A stretch of DNA of 64,000 nt, from positions 213,315 to 277,314 of the forward strand of contig NZ_WACP01000010.1 in the NCBI RefSeq assembly GCF_008973665.1, read 5' to 3'. The notes below the pieces were generated by a model that saw only the letters and a program-made list of their open reading frames with translations, ran no database searches and had not been told where the DNA came from. Numbering within the stretch: the first letter of the stretch is position 1; each line of letters starts with the position of its first letter. This stretch comes from Paenibacillus tengchongensis. GTDB lineage: Bacteria; Bacillota; Bacilli; Paenibacillales; Paenibacillaceae. The position numbers and the translations under genes are program-made. Below, piece by piece: positions 33,211 to 42,027 of this stretch.

Positions 33211-35001
33211 CAAGACCGGCTCCTCTTCTTCCGCTCGGCGGCGCTGATCCAGCGGCAGAATCCGGCCTGGCAGGTCGGATTCCTCTCCGCCGATCTTGAA
33301 CACATCGATTTCGCGGAACAGCCGCTGCGAAATATCGCTGATCTCCGCCGCCTGCCCGGCGATGCCGCCGATGACTGCATCCTGCTGCGTAATGGAGGCA
33401 TTGACCTCCTCAACGCCGGCCGCCGTCTGCTGGGCCACTGCTGCGACATCATGGATCGATTGCTCCAGCCGGATATTGATCCCGCGCGTCTCTTCCACCT
33501 TGGAGTGGATATGGCCGATATGGCCGCCGATCTCCGTGATGGAGCTGTCGATCGCCTCGAAGGAAGCCAGCGTTTCTGTGACCTGGAGGTCCTGCTCTTC
33601 GAGGCTTTTCCGGGTTTCCAGCATGCAGTCCTGGAACTCGGCCATGCCTTCAAGCAGTTCATGGATGATGCCGCTGATATGCGAGGAGGATCGTTTCGTC
33701 TCTTCAGACAGATGGCGGACCTCATCGGCAATCACCCCGAAGCCTTTGCCGGATGCGCCGGCCCGGGCGGCTTCAATGGCGGCGTTCAATGCCAGGATAT
33801 GCGTCTGCTTGGAAATCTCCGTGATGGTACCGGTGATGCGTGAAATGTCCTGCGACTGTTCCGTCAGCTTCTCCAGTGCGGAATACACCTGCACGATCGC
33901 CGCACGCGAGCTGCGTGAGCGCTCGCGGAGCGCAGTAACCGTCTCGGCCCCCCGGCGGGTGTTGCGGCCCGCGGCTTCGCCGGCAGCGAGCATAACCCCC
34001 GTATAGTCGGCGATCCCGCCGACCCCGGCCTTCATTTCATGCAGCAGCCCCGCACTCCGCTCGGTCAGCATGGCCTGCTGGTCCGCGCCGGCGGAGATCT
34101 CCTGGACCGCCCGCACAATATCCCGGTTCGTATGGGCCGTTACGGCCGAAGCCTCCCGGAAGGACTTCGAGTAGTCCGCAAGCTCTGCAGCGGCGCTGCG
34201 GGTCTGTCCCAGCATGCCGCGCACCCGGGCCGCCATGTGGTCAAAATGCAGGCTGAGCTTCCCCAGCTCGTCATTGTACGGTGAATTGATCTGCTGGCGC
34301 AAATCGCCTTCGGCGATGCGCGACACCGCAGCCTGCAGCTTGTTTACCGGCGAGAGGAACGAGGTAACGAGAATCCAGCCCAAGGCCAGCGTGAACAGAA
34401 ATACGGCGCCCGCAGCGTAAATGACCACCGATACCGTATCCTCCAGCTGCAGGAAGGAGTAGTCCTGCGCCTGCTCTGCATTGTTTTCGGCCGCTTCATA
34501 CAGCTGTTCATTCGTTGCCAGCATCTCCTGATTCAGCGCCAACGCTTGCGTATGTACCGTATCAATCGTCTCCAGCACCGTCAGCGGGTCGAGGCTGGCA
34601 TCCTCCATCGTGGCCGTCAGCTCTTCGATGTACCCGGCGTACTGTCCGGCCTGCGCCTGCAGCTGCTGCAATTGTCCGGCTGCCGGGCTGTCCGCCGCAA
34701 AGGACACCTTAGCCAGTTCCCCCCCGATCTGCGACTGCTTGTCCACGAGGCCGGCGGCCAGCTCCACGTCACTGGACTCGGCCAGCGCAGTCTCCAGATT
34801 GTTGATCTCCTGCAGCAGGCCGCCGAGCGTCGTCACTGCAAGTCTATTTTCCATCTCCGTCTTCTGCCGTTCCATGGATTGCTTCACCTGATTGATCTTC
34901 TGTCCCTGAATCAGCGCCACACTCATAACAATAAGCGTAATGGCGGTAAAGCTGGCAATCAATTTCCATTTCATTGACAGATGAAGCCGGTTCTTCTTCA
35001 A
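33193..35001 (-). CDS. Methyl-accepting chemotaxis protein
   Basis: This 602-aa receptor has a TM helix near residues 12-30, an extracellular helical-bundle domain (about 35-185), a second TM near 188-212, a HAMP domain (SPVNKLQAAVSRIAEGDL) and a long coiled-coil signalling domain. The conserved hairpin tip reads ILALNAAIEAARAGASGKGF then FGVIADEVRHLSEETKRSS. The start is a TTG preceded by GGGGGG. The ligand is unknown. Its 3' end overlaps the SDR gene by 18 bp in convergent orientation. Confidence 0.9.
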   Translation of the reverse strand: MKKNRLHLSMKWKLIASFTAITLIVMSVALIQGQKINQVKQSMERQKTEMENRLAVTTLGGLLQEINNLETALAESSDVELAAGLVDKQSQIGGELAKVSFAADSPAAGQLQQLQAQAGQYAGYIEELTATMEDASLDPLTVLETIDTVHTQALALNQEMLATNEQLYEAAENNAEQAQDYSFLQLEDTVSVVIYAAGAVFLFTLALGWILVTSFLSPVNKLQAAVSRIAEGDLRQQINSPYNDELGKLSLHFDHMAARVRGMLGQTRSAAAELADYSKSFREASAVTAHTNRDIVRAVQEISAGADQQAMLTERSAGLLHEMKAGVGGIADYTGVMLAAGEAAGRNTRRGAETVTALRERSRSSRAAIVQVYSALEKLTEQSQDISRITGTITEISKQTHILALNAAIEAARAGASGKGFGVIADEVRHLSEETKRSSSHISGIIHELLEGMAEFQDCMLETRKSLEEQDLQVTETLASFEAIDSSITEIGGHIGHIHSKVEETRGINIRLEQSIHDVAAVAQQTAAGVEEVNASITQQDAVIGGIAGQAAEISDISQRLFREIDVFKIGGEESDLPGRILPLDQRRRAEEEEPVLLALAE

Positions 35002-35089
35002 CAGAATTCCCCCCGAGTACGTCCTATCCCGCCTGCTACCTTTCGGATAGGTATAATTTACTAGTCCATTTCATTCTAGTAGCCGGATA

Positions 35090-35506
35090 TTAAATGCTCT
35101 CCCAGAGTTTGTATGGGCAATGTAAAGAATATGTTGCGAAAATGTTAACATCCGCCGACAGCCCGGCATCAAAAAAAGCCCCCGTACCCCGTACGGAAGC
35201 TTGTCCAGACCTGTACCTATCCATTTTCCGCCTATACATGACTTCCCACAAATGACCGTCGACATCCTGGAGGCTCCAGTTGTACATAAAACCGTGGTCC
35301 ACCGGATCATTGAAGGGCTGGCCGCCGGCGGCCAGCGTCTTGTTCACCAGCTCGTCCACCTCCGCCCGGCTTGAAGCCGAGATGGCCGTGATGACCTCTG
35401 TCTGGGTGGAAGCGTCCACAATCGTTTTGGCGGTAAAGAAGTCAATCGACGTCTGCAACTGCTTGACCGGTAAATTGATAAACAGCTGTCCTGCCTGAAA
35501 TGCCAT
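35090..35506 (-). pseudogene. VOC (glyoxalase-like) gene with internal deletion and lost stop
   Basis: The start MAFQAGQLFINLPVKQLQTS then IDFFT matches small VOC/glyoxalase proteins of the type FVNLPVKDLQRSMDFFTKLG. But the sequence jumps directly from DFFT to AKTIVDASTQTEVI, missing about 40 residues that normally carry the first metal/substrate-binding strands. The downstream part (VDELVNKTLAAGGQP and then DHGFMYNWSLQDVDGHLWEV) is normal. After HLWEVMY the frame does not stop as in the family but runs on 45 codons, right through the gene's own terminator. An in-frame deletion plus loss of the stop is the simplest reading, so the protein is probably inactive. Confidence 0.7.
35171..35197 (-). 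terminator. Terminator of the VOC gene
   Basis: CCGTAC and GTACGG pair around a CCC loop and are followed on the minus strand by GGGC and seven T residues. The terminator lies inside the extended VOC frame. Confidence 0.8.
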
Positions 35507-35726
35507 GCATTTTAACCACCTTTCGGAAATAAAAGTAGGAAGCAGCAGCCCAGGCTGATTATAGCATAGTTGCCTGCCCGGCACTCCATAAGCTCCAAAG
35601 TTGAAATCCGCTCCCGGCGGGAGTACGCTTAAACCAAAGCATTACAAATCCAGTGAACAATCTGTATATTGCGTTGACCTAACAGCGGTATTCTGAAAGT
35701 AACTAACCGTGAAAGAGGTGGAGGAT

Positions 35727-36722
35727 GTGCCGGGGATCTGGATGCATTTGGAGTATGGCCGGCTGCTGGCCGGGGAATTCAAGGACCGTTTCTCCTGCCG
35801 GGACGGCAGTGGCGGGGAGGGCAAGCTGTACCAGCTTGGCTGTCAGGGTCCGGATTTTCTGCTCTACCACAGCTTTTGGCCGTGGAACAAGGATACGCGG
35901 GCAATCCGGCTCGGCGATCAGATGCATGCGGCGCACTGCGGGCCGGTACTGCTGGAGTTCTGGGAGCGGACATTCCGCCTGAACGGGCAGGAACAGCGGG
36001 AGGCGCAGCAATATTTCCTCGGATTCCTGACCCACCACCTGCTCGACCGCAATCTTCACCCCTATATTAACTGGAAGGCGGGCTACCGGGACCGGGACCA
36101 TCAGCGGTTTGAGTTTGTGCTGGATACGGTGTTCATGCATAAGCTCCGGCACTTCGAGACCTGGCGGGAGCCCGCCTGGTCCAGGATCAGCGTCGGCCGG
36201 AATCTCCCGCGCAGCGTCCGTCACATCCTGCATGAGACAGTTTCTGCCTGGTATCCTGAGACGGGGCGTCTGCCTGAGAACCTCTGGGATGAAGCCTACC
36301 TCGATATGGTGCTGGCCCAGAAATGGCTGTTCGACCCCAGAGGCTGGAAGAAGCGGCTGGTGCCGCAGAGCTGGCGGCATCTCTTTTATCATCCCCCTAC
36401 TGCCGGGGAAGAACGCCTGGATTACTTGAATGAGACTCATACGCAGTGGCGGCATTCCGCCCTGTATTCCGAGGTGCGGACAGAGAGCGTGACGGATCTG
36501 TGGGAACAGGCGCTGGAAGAGGGGCGGATGGTGCTGCAGGCGCTGGCCGGCTGGCTGGGCGGAACAACACTGGCCGAAACGTCCACCGGGCGGGAGCAAT
36601 TCATTCAACTGCTCGGCGACCGATCCTATGATACCGGCAAGGAGTGCAGCAGCAACCTCAGCAATCAGTATGCCGAGCCAATCTGGGAGAGCGGCAAAGT
36701 ACCTGAGTCAGCCTCAATGTAA
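35727..36722 (+). CDS. Zinc-dependent phospholipase C family protein
   Basis: The 331-aa protein has the family landmarks in order: WMHLEYG at the N-terminus, QGPDFLLYHSFWPWNKD, GDQMHAAH, FLGFLTHHLLDRNLHPYI and DHQRFEFVLDTVF. The His/Asp ladder is the zinc-binding set of PF00882-type proteins. No signal peptide, so it is probably intracellular; substrate unknown. I chose GTG 35727 because it aligns with the family start and has GGTGG upstream; GTG 35709 is an alternative. Confidence 0.8.
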   Translation: MPGIWMHLEYGRLLAGEFKDRFSCRDGSGGEGKLYQLGCQGPDFLLYHSFWPWNKDTRAIRLGDQMHAAHCGPVLLEFWERTFRLNGQEQREAQQYFLGFLTHHLLDRNLHPYINWKAGYRDRDHQRFEFVLDTVFMHKLRHFETWREPAWSRISVGRNLPRSVRHILHETVSAWYPETGRLPENLWDEAYLDMVLAQKWLFDPRGWKKRLVPQSWRHLFYHPPTAGEERLDYLNETHTQWRHSALYSEVRTESVTDLWEQALEEGRMVLQALAGWLGGTTLAETSTGREQFIQLLGDRSYDTGKECSSNLSNQYAEPIWESGKVPESASM

Positions 36723-36725
36723 AGG

Positions 36726-36746
36726 CCCCACTTGGTGGGGTTATTT
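36726..36746 (+). terminator. Terminator of the phospholipase C-like gene
   Basis: CCCCAC/GTGGGG stem with a TTG loop followed by TTATTTC, directly after the stop codon. Confidence 0.75.
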
Positions 36747-36935
36747 CATGCCCATTATTGCCGGAAGCGGCGTCTGCCGGGAGCTCCGCAGTAGCGGCTA
36801 TGCATAAACTGGTTGTAAATTCTGCCGGCGGGCCGCTGCAAAACTGTTGCCCCGCTTAATGCCGCGTTAACTTCGTGCGAACACTCGGCAGCTAAGATGA
36901 AAGTGTCGACTTTCAATTACCGGGAGGGGATACTA

Positions 36936-38105
36936 TTGCGTCTGGCTTTGTTTACGGACACCTATCTTCCGCAAACCAACGGGGTCTCGCGGACACTGAA
37001 GCGGCTTACCGGCCATCTGGACCGCCGGGGGATCGAGCACATTCTGTTTACGCCGAAGCCCGGGCCTGAAGAGCTCTGTGCCAGTCCGGTCCGTCCGGTT
37101 ACCAGCATTCCGTTTCTCCTGTATCCCGAATGCCGGCTGGCCCTGCCCAGTCTGTTCTCCATCCAAAGCGAAATGAAGGTCTTCCGTCCCGACCTGGTCC
37201 ACCTCGCTACTCCATTCAATCTTGGGCTTTGCGGCCTGCATGTTGCCCGGAAGCTCCGCCTGCCGCATGTCGCCTCCTACCATACCCACTTCGACCGTTA
37301 CCTGGATTACTACCGCCTGAAACGCCTGGTCCCGCTCTACTGGAAATATATGAATTGGTTCCATCAATCCTGCGACGCCATTCTGGCTCCGTCCCGCGAG
37401 ACTATTGACACCTTGTCCGCCCGCGGCTTCACCGGTCTGCGGCTGTGGTCCAGAGGCATCGACTGCAGCCTGTATTCGCCGGAGAAGCGCAGGGCGGACC
37501 TGCGGGAGCGCTACGCCCTGACCGCGCCTCTGGTGCTGCTATATGTCGGAAGGCTCGCCCCGGAGAAGGATGTCGGCACCCTGCTCTCAGCCATACGGCT
37601 GCTGCCTCCTTCCGCTGAGGCCGGTATCCACCTGCTGGTGGTGGGAGACGGTCCCCTGCTGCATGAACTGCAGGCCCAGGCGCCGGACAATGTCACCTTC
37701 ACCGGGGCCAGGCACGGTGAAGAGCTGGCGGAGCTGTACGCCTCCGCCGACCTGTTCGTGTTTCCGTCGAGCACGGAGACGTTCGGCAACGTCGTGCTGG
37801 AGGCGATGGCCTCCGGCCTCCCGGTCATCGCCGCAGGCGGCGGGGCCGCGCCGGAGCTGGTCGCCCCCGGCGTGAACGGCCGCCTCTTCGCGCCGCAGGA
37901 CCCGCAGGCGCTGGCACTGGCGATTATGCAGGCGGCTGCAGACCCTGACGGGCGCGCCGCCATGGGGCGGGAAGGCCGGCGGCTGGCGCTCGGCCGCTCC
38001 TGGGAGTCCGTCTTCGACGGGCTCATCGCCGATTATGCGGACGTGATCGAACGCAAAGCGGCCGCCCGCGCGGCCGGACTTCCGGCAGGCGCGCATACGG
38101 CTTAG
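36936..38105 (+). CDS. GT4 glycosyltransferase
   Basis: The TTG at 36936 follows GGGAGGGG and aligns with the family start (LRLALFTDTYLPQTNGVSRT). The 389-aa protein has the N-terminal acceptor domain with SYHTHFDRYLDYYRLKRLVP and a C-terminal nucleotide-sugar domain with LLYVGRLAPEKDV and the EX7E region (SSTETFGNVVLEAMASGLP). This is the pattern of GDP-mannose or UDP-glucose dependent alpha-glycosyltransferases of glycolipid or wall synthesis. The frame is open upstream to 36897 but lacks a ribosome binding site there. Confidence 0.87.
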   Translation: MRLALFTDTYLPQTNGVSRTLKRLTGHLDRRGIEHILFTPKPGPEELCASPVRPVTSIPFLLYPECRLALPSLFSIQSEMKVFRPDLVHLATPFNLGLCGLHVARKLRLPHVASYHTHFDRYLDYYRLKRLVPLYWKYMNWFHQSCDAILAPSRETIDTLSARGFTGLRLWSRGIDCSLYSPEKRRADLRERYALTAPLVLLYVGRLAPEKDVGTLLSAIRLLPPSAEAGIHLLVVGDGPLLHELQAQAPDNVTFTGARHGEELAELYASADLFVFPSSTETFGNVVLEAMASGLPVIAAGGGAAPELVAPGVNGRLFAPQDPQALALAIMQAAADPDGRAAMGREGRRLALGRSWESVFDGLIADYADVIERKAAARAAGLPAGAHTA

Positions 38106-38190
38106 GGCATGTCCGGACGCTAGCCTTATGGGCCGGCTGTTCTTTCCGCGGACGCTTATTTCTCCGGGCAGCTTTATCCGGCATCTCCTT

Positions 38191-38234
38191 ACAGATAGAG
38201 AGGACCGGGCATCCGCCCGGTCCTCTCTATCTGT
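38191..38234. terminator. Perfect 20-bp hairpin between convergent genes
   Basis: A 20-bp stem with an ATCC loop; each arm has ACAGATAGAGAGG next to ACCGGGC. It lacks a long U-run on either side but sits in the convergent gap between the glycosyltransferase and the binding-protein gene. Confidence 0.7.
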
Positions 38235-38250
38235 ACACCCGATCTGCGTC

Positions 38251-39663
38251 TTATTTCACGGTTGCATTGTACTGTCCGATTTTGTCCGTAATCTGGGCGG
38301 CTGCGTCCTTCAGTGCGGCTTCCGGCGTTTGCTGTCCGTTCAGTGCCGCTTCGATCGCTCCTTCGACAATCTGGCGCGCCTCCGGGAACACGCCCATGAC
38401 TGCACCCGAGGTTGCCGCCGAAGCACCGGAGGCGTGCAGCTGATCAACCGCTGTCTGGAATTGCGGATATTTCGCCATATTGTCCTTCAGTACCTGCTCA
38501 TCATAAGCGGCTTTGTTAATCGGGAAGTAGCCGGTGTTGACGCTCCAGTTGGCCTGGACTTCAGGCGATGCCACATACTTAATGAATTCCCAGGCTGCCT
38601 GCTGCTGTTCTTCCGGTTTATTGTTCATGATATACAGACTCGCTCCGCCGACGATTACGCCGCCATCCTTGGCGTCCCCCGGCTTCGGCAGGAAGCCGGT
38701 TCCTACCTCAAACTTGTCTCCGGCGGCTTCCACCATATTGCGCAGCGAAGCTGTCGAATTCAGCGTCATGGCGATCTGTCCGGCGGCAAAGGCGCTGTCC
38801 GTATCATCCGTGTCGCGGCCGAGGTTGGCTGCCACACCTTCGTCGACCATCTTTTTCCACCATTCCAGCGTCTTCACACCGGCTTCCGAAGCCAGCAGTG
38901 ACTCAGTCGCCGCAGCCTCGCGGCCGTTGCCGTTATTGACGTACTCGGCGTTCTGGTTGGCGAACAGCTGCTCCATGAACCAGCCGTAAATGGCGATCGA
39001 AGCCCCGGCCTTGCCGTCCTTGCCGAGCTTTGCAGCCGCTTCCGCAAATTCTTCGAAGGTACGCGGCGGTTTCTCCGGGTCCAGCCCGGCCGCCTTGAAA
39101 GCATCTTTATTATAATAAAGAATCGGATTCGAGGTGTTAAACGGCATCGCGTTCAGTTTGTCGTCAATGGTGTAGTACCGGAGAATATTCGGCTCAAGGT
39201 CCGACACGTCATAGCCGTCCGCATCGATGAACTGCTGCACCGGCGTAATCAGCCCGGAATCAATCATAAATTTGCTGCCGATTTCGTAGACCTGAATCAG
39301 GTCCGGACCGCTGTCCGAGCCGATGGAGGCTTTGAGTTTATTGAGACTCTCATCGTATTTGCCCTGATATACCGCCTCGACCCGGATTGCGCTCTGGCTG
39401 GCATTGAAGTCCGACACGATCTGATTGATCGCCTTCTCCCCGGCACCCGACATGGAATGCCACCACGTCAGCTTGACCGGTGCCGCGGCGGCACTCACCG
39501 TCCCTTCAGCGCTGCCGGCCGTACCCGCCGCATTCTTGCCTTCATTCGCGGCCTGATTATTGCTGTTAGTGTTGCTTTCCGCATTGTTGCCGCATGCACT
39601 CAGCAGCAGCATCAAGCCCAGCATTACGGGCCCCACCACTTGTCCTGCGCGTCTGATTGTCAT
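38251..39663 (-). CDS. ABC importer substrate-binding lipoprotein (UgpB-like)
   Basis: The ATG at 39663 follows AAGGGGAG. The 470-aa product has a lipoprotein signal (LMLLLSAC, Cys24) and an Asn/Ala-rich linker. A family 1 extracellular binding fold follows (VKLTWWHSMSGAGEKAINQI, PDLIQVYEIGSKFMIDSG, NAMPFNTSNPILYYNKDAF), most like glycerol-3-phosphate or maltodextrin binders. It is the last gene of a permease-permease-lipoprotein operon without an ATPase gene; such importers often borrow MsmX-type ATPases. Confidence 0.88.
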   Translation of the reverse strand: MTIRRAGQVVGPVMLGLMLLLSACGNNAESNTNSNNQAANEGKNAAGTAGSAEGTVSAAAAPVKLTWWHSMSGAGEKAINQIVSDFNASQSAIRVEAVYQGKYDESLNKLKASIGSDSGPDLIQVYEIGSKFMIDSGLITPVQQFIDADGYDVSDLEPNILRYYTIDDKLNAMPFNTSNPILYYNKDAFKAAGLDPEKPPRTFEEFAEAAAKLGKDGKAGASIAIYGWFMEQLFANQNAEYVNNGNGREAAATESLLASEAGVKTLEWWKKMVDEGVAANLGRDTDDTDSAFAAGQIAMTLNSTASLRNMVEAAGDKFEVGTGFLPKPGDAKDGGVIVGGASLYIMNNKPEEQQQAAWEFIKYVASPEVQANWSVNTGYFPINKAAYDEQVLKDNMAKYPQFQTAVDQLHASGASAATSGAVMGVFPEARQIVEGAIEAALNGQQTPEAALKDAAAQITDKIGQYNATVK

Positions 39664-39766
39664 TGATCCGTTCTCCCCTTTTCCCGTTTGTAGAATGGAT
39701 AAGCATCTATTGGTATTCATCGCCCGGTCCTTAAGGACATGGACGAATTGCTTTACCGCTGCAAAC

Positions 39767-40591
39767 CTACCCTTTCAGCGCTCCGGCAGCCATCCCGCGC
39801 ACGAGCTGCTTCAGGCCAAACACCAGCAGCAGCAGCGTCGGCAGCAGCACCAGCGTTATTCCGGCAAAGACCAGATTCCAGGAGGTCGCCTCCTGAAATT
39901 CCAGCATCGAGATGCCGATCTGCACCGTGCGCATCGACTTGCTGCTTGTAATGAGCAGCGGCCACAGGTAGGCATTGTACATGTTCAGGAAGGAATACAC
40001 GGCCAGTGTACCCAGCGCCGGTCTTGCCAACGGCAGCATATGCTGCAGGAAATAGCGGACATGGCCGCAGCCGTCCATCCGCGCCGCCTCGAACAGCTCC
40101 AGCGGCACCTGCAGGAAGAACTGGCGCAGCAGAAAGGTGCCGAAGGCCGTCGCCAGAAACGGGACGGTCAGGCCCATGTACGTATCGAGCCAGCCGAGGC
40201 TGCGCACTGTCATATAATTGGGGATCATCGTCACTTCCCACGGCACCATCATCGTTGCCATAAACAGACCGAACATCAGGCTTTTGCCCCGGAAGCTCAT
40301 CCGCGCAAAGGCGTATGCCGCCAGACTGGCCGTTATCAGCTGGCCAAGCATGACGATGGCCGAGACGAGAAACGTATTGCCGATAAAAGTAGCGATCGGA
40401 ACGGTAGCGAACACCTCGCGGAAGTTATCCAGGCGGAAGCTGTGCGGCACCAGGGACGGAGGGTAGGCGCTGGCTTCCTCCGGCGTCATTACCGCCATGA
40501 AGAAGCTGTACAGCACGGGATACAGCACCGGCACGGCTGCTGCAGCCAGAATGACAACCCGCAGGAGCTGCTTTTGGATGCGGATATTCAT
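39767..40591 (-). CDS. ABC importer permease (UgpE-like)
   Basis: About six TM helices with the EAA loop (ELFEAARMDGCGHVRYFLQH) for ATPase contact. The start ATG overlaps the preceding permease stop by four bases (ATGA). It pairs with UgpA-like to import a sugar or glycerol phosphate. The gene is 274 aa from the ATG at 40591. Confidence 0.88.
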   Translation of the reverse strand: MNIRIQKQLLRVVILAAAAVPVLYPVLYSFFMAVMTPEEASAYPPSLVPHSFRLDNFREVFATVPIATFIGNTFLVSAIVMLGQLITASLAAYAFARMSFRGKSLMFGLFMATMMVPWEVTMIPNYMTVRSLGWLDTYMGLTVPFLATAFGTFLLRQFFLQVPLELFEAARMDGCGHVRYFLQHMLPLARPALGTLAVYSFLNMYNAYLWPLLITSSKSMRTVQIGISMLEFQEATSWNLVFAGITLVLLPTLLLLVFGLKQLVRGMAAGALKG

Positions 40592-41550
40592 TGATAATGC
40601 ACCTTCTTTTCCACCCATTTGAACTGGATCAGCGTCAGCAGCAGAATGACCACAAATAAAAGCAGGGCCTGGGCGCTGCCCATCCCGAAGCGGAAATTGA
40701 CAAAGGCCTCGCGGTAAATCGAATAAACAAACACATTGGTGCTGTCTATCGGTCCGCCGGCAGTCAGAATGTTGATTTGCCCGAAGGTCTGGAAGGCTCC
40801 GATCACCGATACCACCAGTACGAAGAAAAGCGTCGGCGAGAGGAGCGGCAGCGTAATTCGGCGTAAAAGGGTGCTGCCTCCGGCCCCGTCCATCCTCGCG
40901 CTCTCGTAAAGCTCTTCCGGGATACCGAGCAGGCCGCTTGACAGCATGATGTAATTGAAGCCGAGGTTCATCCAGACGGTCATCAGCGAAACAGACAGCA
41001 GAGCCGTATCAGGATTAATGAGCCAGGCCACGGGCGGCAGTCCGGCCAGCTCCAGCAGGTAATTCAGCATCCCCAGCGTCGGATGGAACAGGAATTTCCA
41101 GATGACCGCGGCCGAGCCGACAGCCATCACCACGGGCAGCGAGAAGATCAGCTGAAACACCCGCTTGCCGCGCAGCAGATGACGGGTCAGTACGGCAAGA
41201 ACCAGCGAGACCAGAATACCGGCGGGCACGGTCAGCAGCGTGAACATGGCCGTCACCTTTATGCCTTTCAGGAATAGCCCGGATGACAGCAAGGCCGCAA
41301 AATTGTCGAACCCGATGAAACCGGCAATCCGGCCGGCCGGATCGGTACTGTGCAGACTCAGGTAAACGGATTGGAGCAGGGGATAGAATAGAAATACGCC
41401 GAATAATACCAGCGAAGGGGCCAGAAAGAGGTAGGCCAGCAATTGCTCGCGCAGCTTCAGCCGGTGAAGGGACAAGCGGCGGGAGCGCACTGCCGGAACA
41501 GTACGGGACTCTGGACGGGATAACGGTATGGCTTGCTCAAGCTCACTCAT
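40588..41550 (-). CDS. ABC importer permease (UgpA-like)
   Basis: The ATG at 41550 follows GGGAGGTCCC and gives 320 aa. The six-helix core (LAYLFLAPSLVLFGVFLFYP) and EAA loop (EELYESARMDGAGGSTLLRR) identify it as the first permease. It is first in the operon and is coupled to the second permease. Confidence 0.88.
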   Translation of the reverse strand: MSELEQAIPLSRPESRTVPAVRSRRLSLHRLKLREQLLAYLFLAPSLVLFGVFLFYPLLQSVYLSLHSTDPAGRIAGFIGFDNFAALLSSGLFLKGIKVTAMFTLLTVPAGILVSLVLAVLTRHLLRGKRVFQLIFSLPVVMAVGSAAVIWKFLFHPTLGMLNYLLELAGLPPVAWLINPDTALLSVSLMTVWMNLGFNYIMLSSGLLGIPEELYESARMDGAGGSTLLRRITLPLLSPTLFFVLVVSVIGAFQTFGQINILTAGGPIDSTNVFVYSIYREAFVNFRFGMGSAQALLLFVVILLLTLIQFKWVEKKVHYQ

Positions 41551-41700
41551 CGGCGGGACCTCCCACGTAATCATCGATCTGGATTATCTTACCTGGACTA
41601 CCTCTGCCAGTGTAAACCGCCGATGTCAACGCAACGTCAGGGGAAGGCTAAAGCGGAGTTAAACTATATAAAAATTGTTAAATAAGTATTAATTTAAACA

Positions 41701-41733
41701 AAAAAAAGGCCTTATTGATTGCTCAACAAGGTC
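41701..41733 (-). terminator. Terminator after the GNAT remnant
   Basis: CCTT.TTGA / TCAA.AAGG stem followed on the minus strand by a long T-run, just downstream of the GNAT-tail stop. Confidence 0.65.
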
Positions 41734-41743
41734 TCCGCACGTA

Positions 41744-41923
41744 TTATTCAGCCGGCTCCAGCCATTCCGGGGCCAATACGCCGTAAGCGTAGGTGTCATG
41801 CCATTTCGGCCGGCCGGCCGCGTCTGTCTTAAAGTAACCAGTCTCCCGGAAAAAGCCTTCCCGGCGCAGCTTCAGCCGCTCCAGCAGCCGCCATGATGCC
41901 AGATCCGTCCCCTGAAGCACCAT
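41744..41923 (-). pseudogene. C-terminal remnant of a GNAT acetyltransferase
   Basis: The frame reads MVLQGTDLASWRLLERLKLR then REGFFRETGYFKTDAAGRPK then WHDTYAYGVLAPEWLEPAE. The segments ASWRLLERLKLRREGFFRE and DTYAYGVL match the end of RimJ/RimL-type N-acetyltransferases (NxaSwrlmEklGm.rEg.., d.y.yall). Only the last 59 codons remain; the acetyl-CoA binding motif is gone and upstream sequence is A+T rich and unrelated. A normal terminator follows, so the 3' end is old and original. Confidence 0.7.
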
Positions 41924-42027
41924 GTATTAAATAATTAAAAGCATAAATTGCTGTTTGCTGCCGGGAAGATAGCCCTGTAAGCTTCGCCAAACGGTGTCGT
42001 TACAAGCCTCCGTTCATTGCTCACCGC

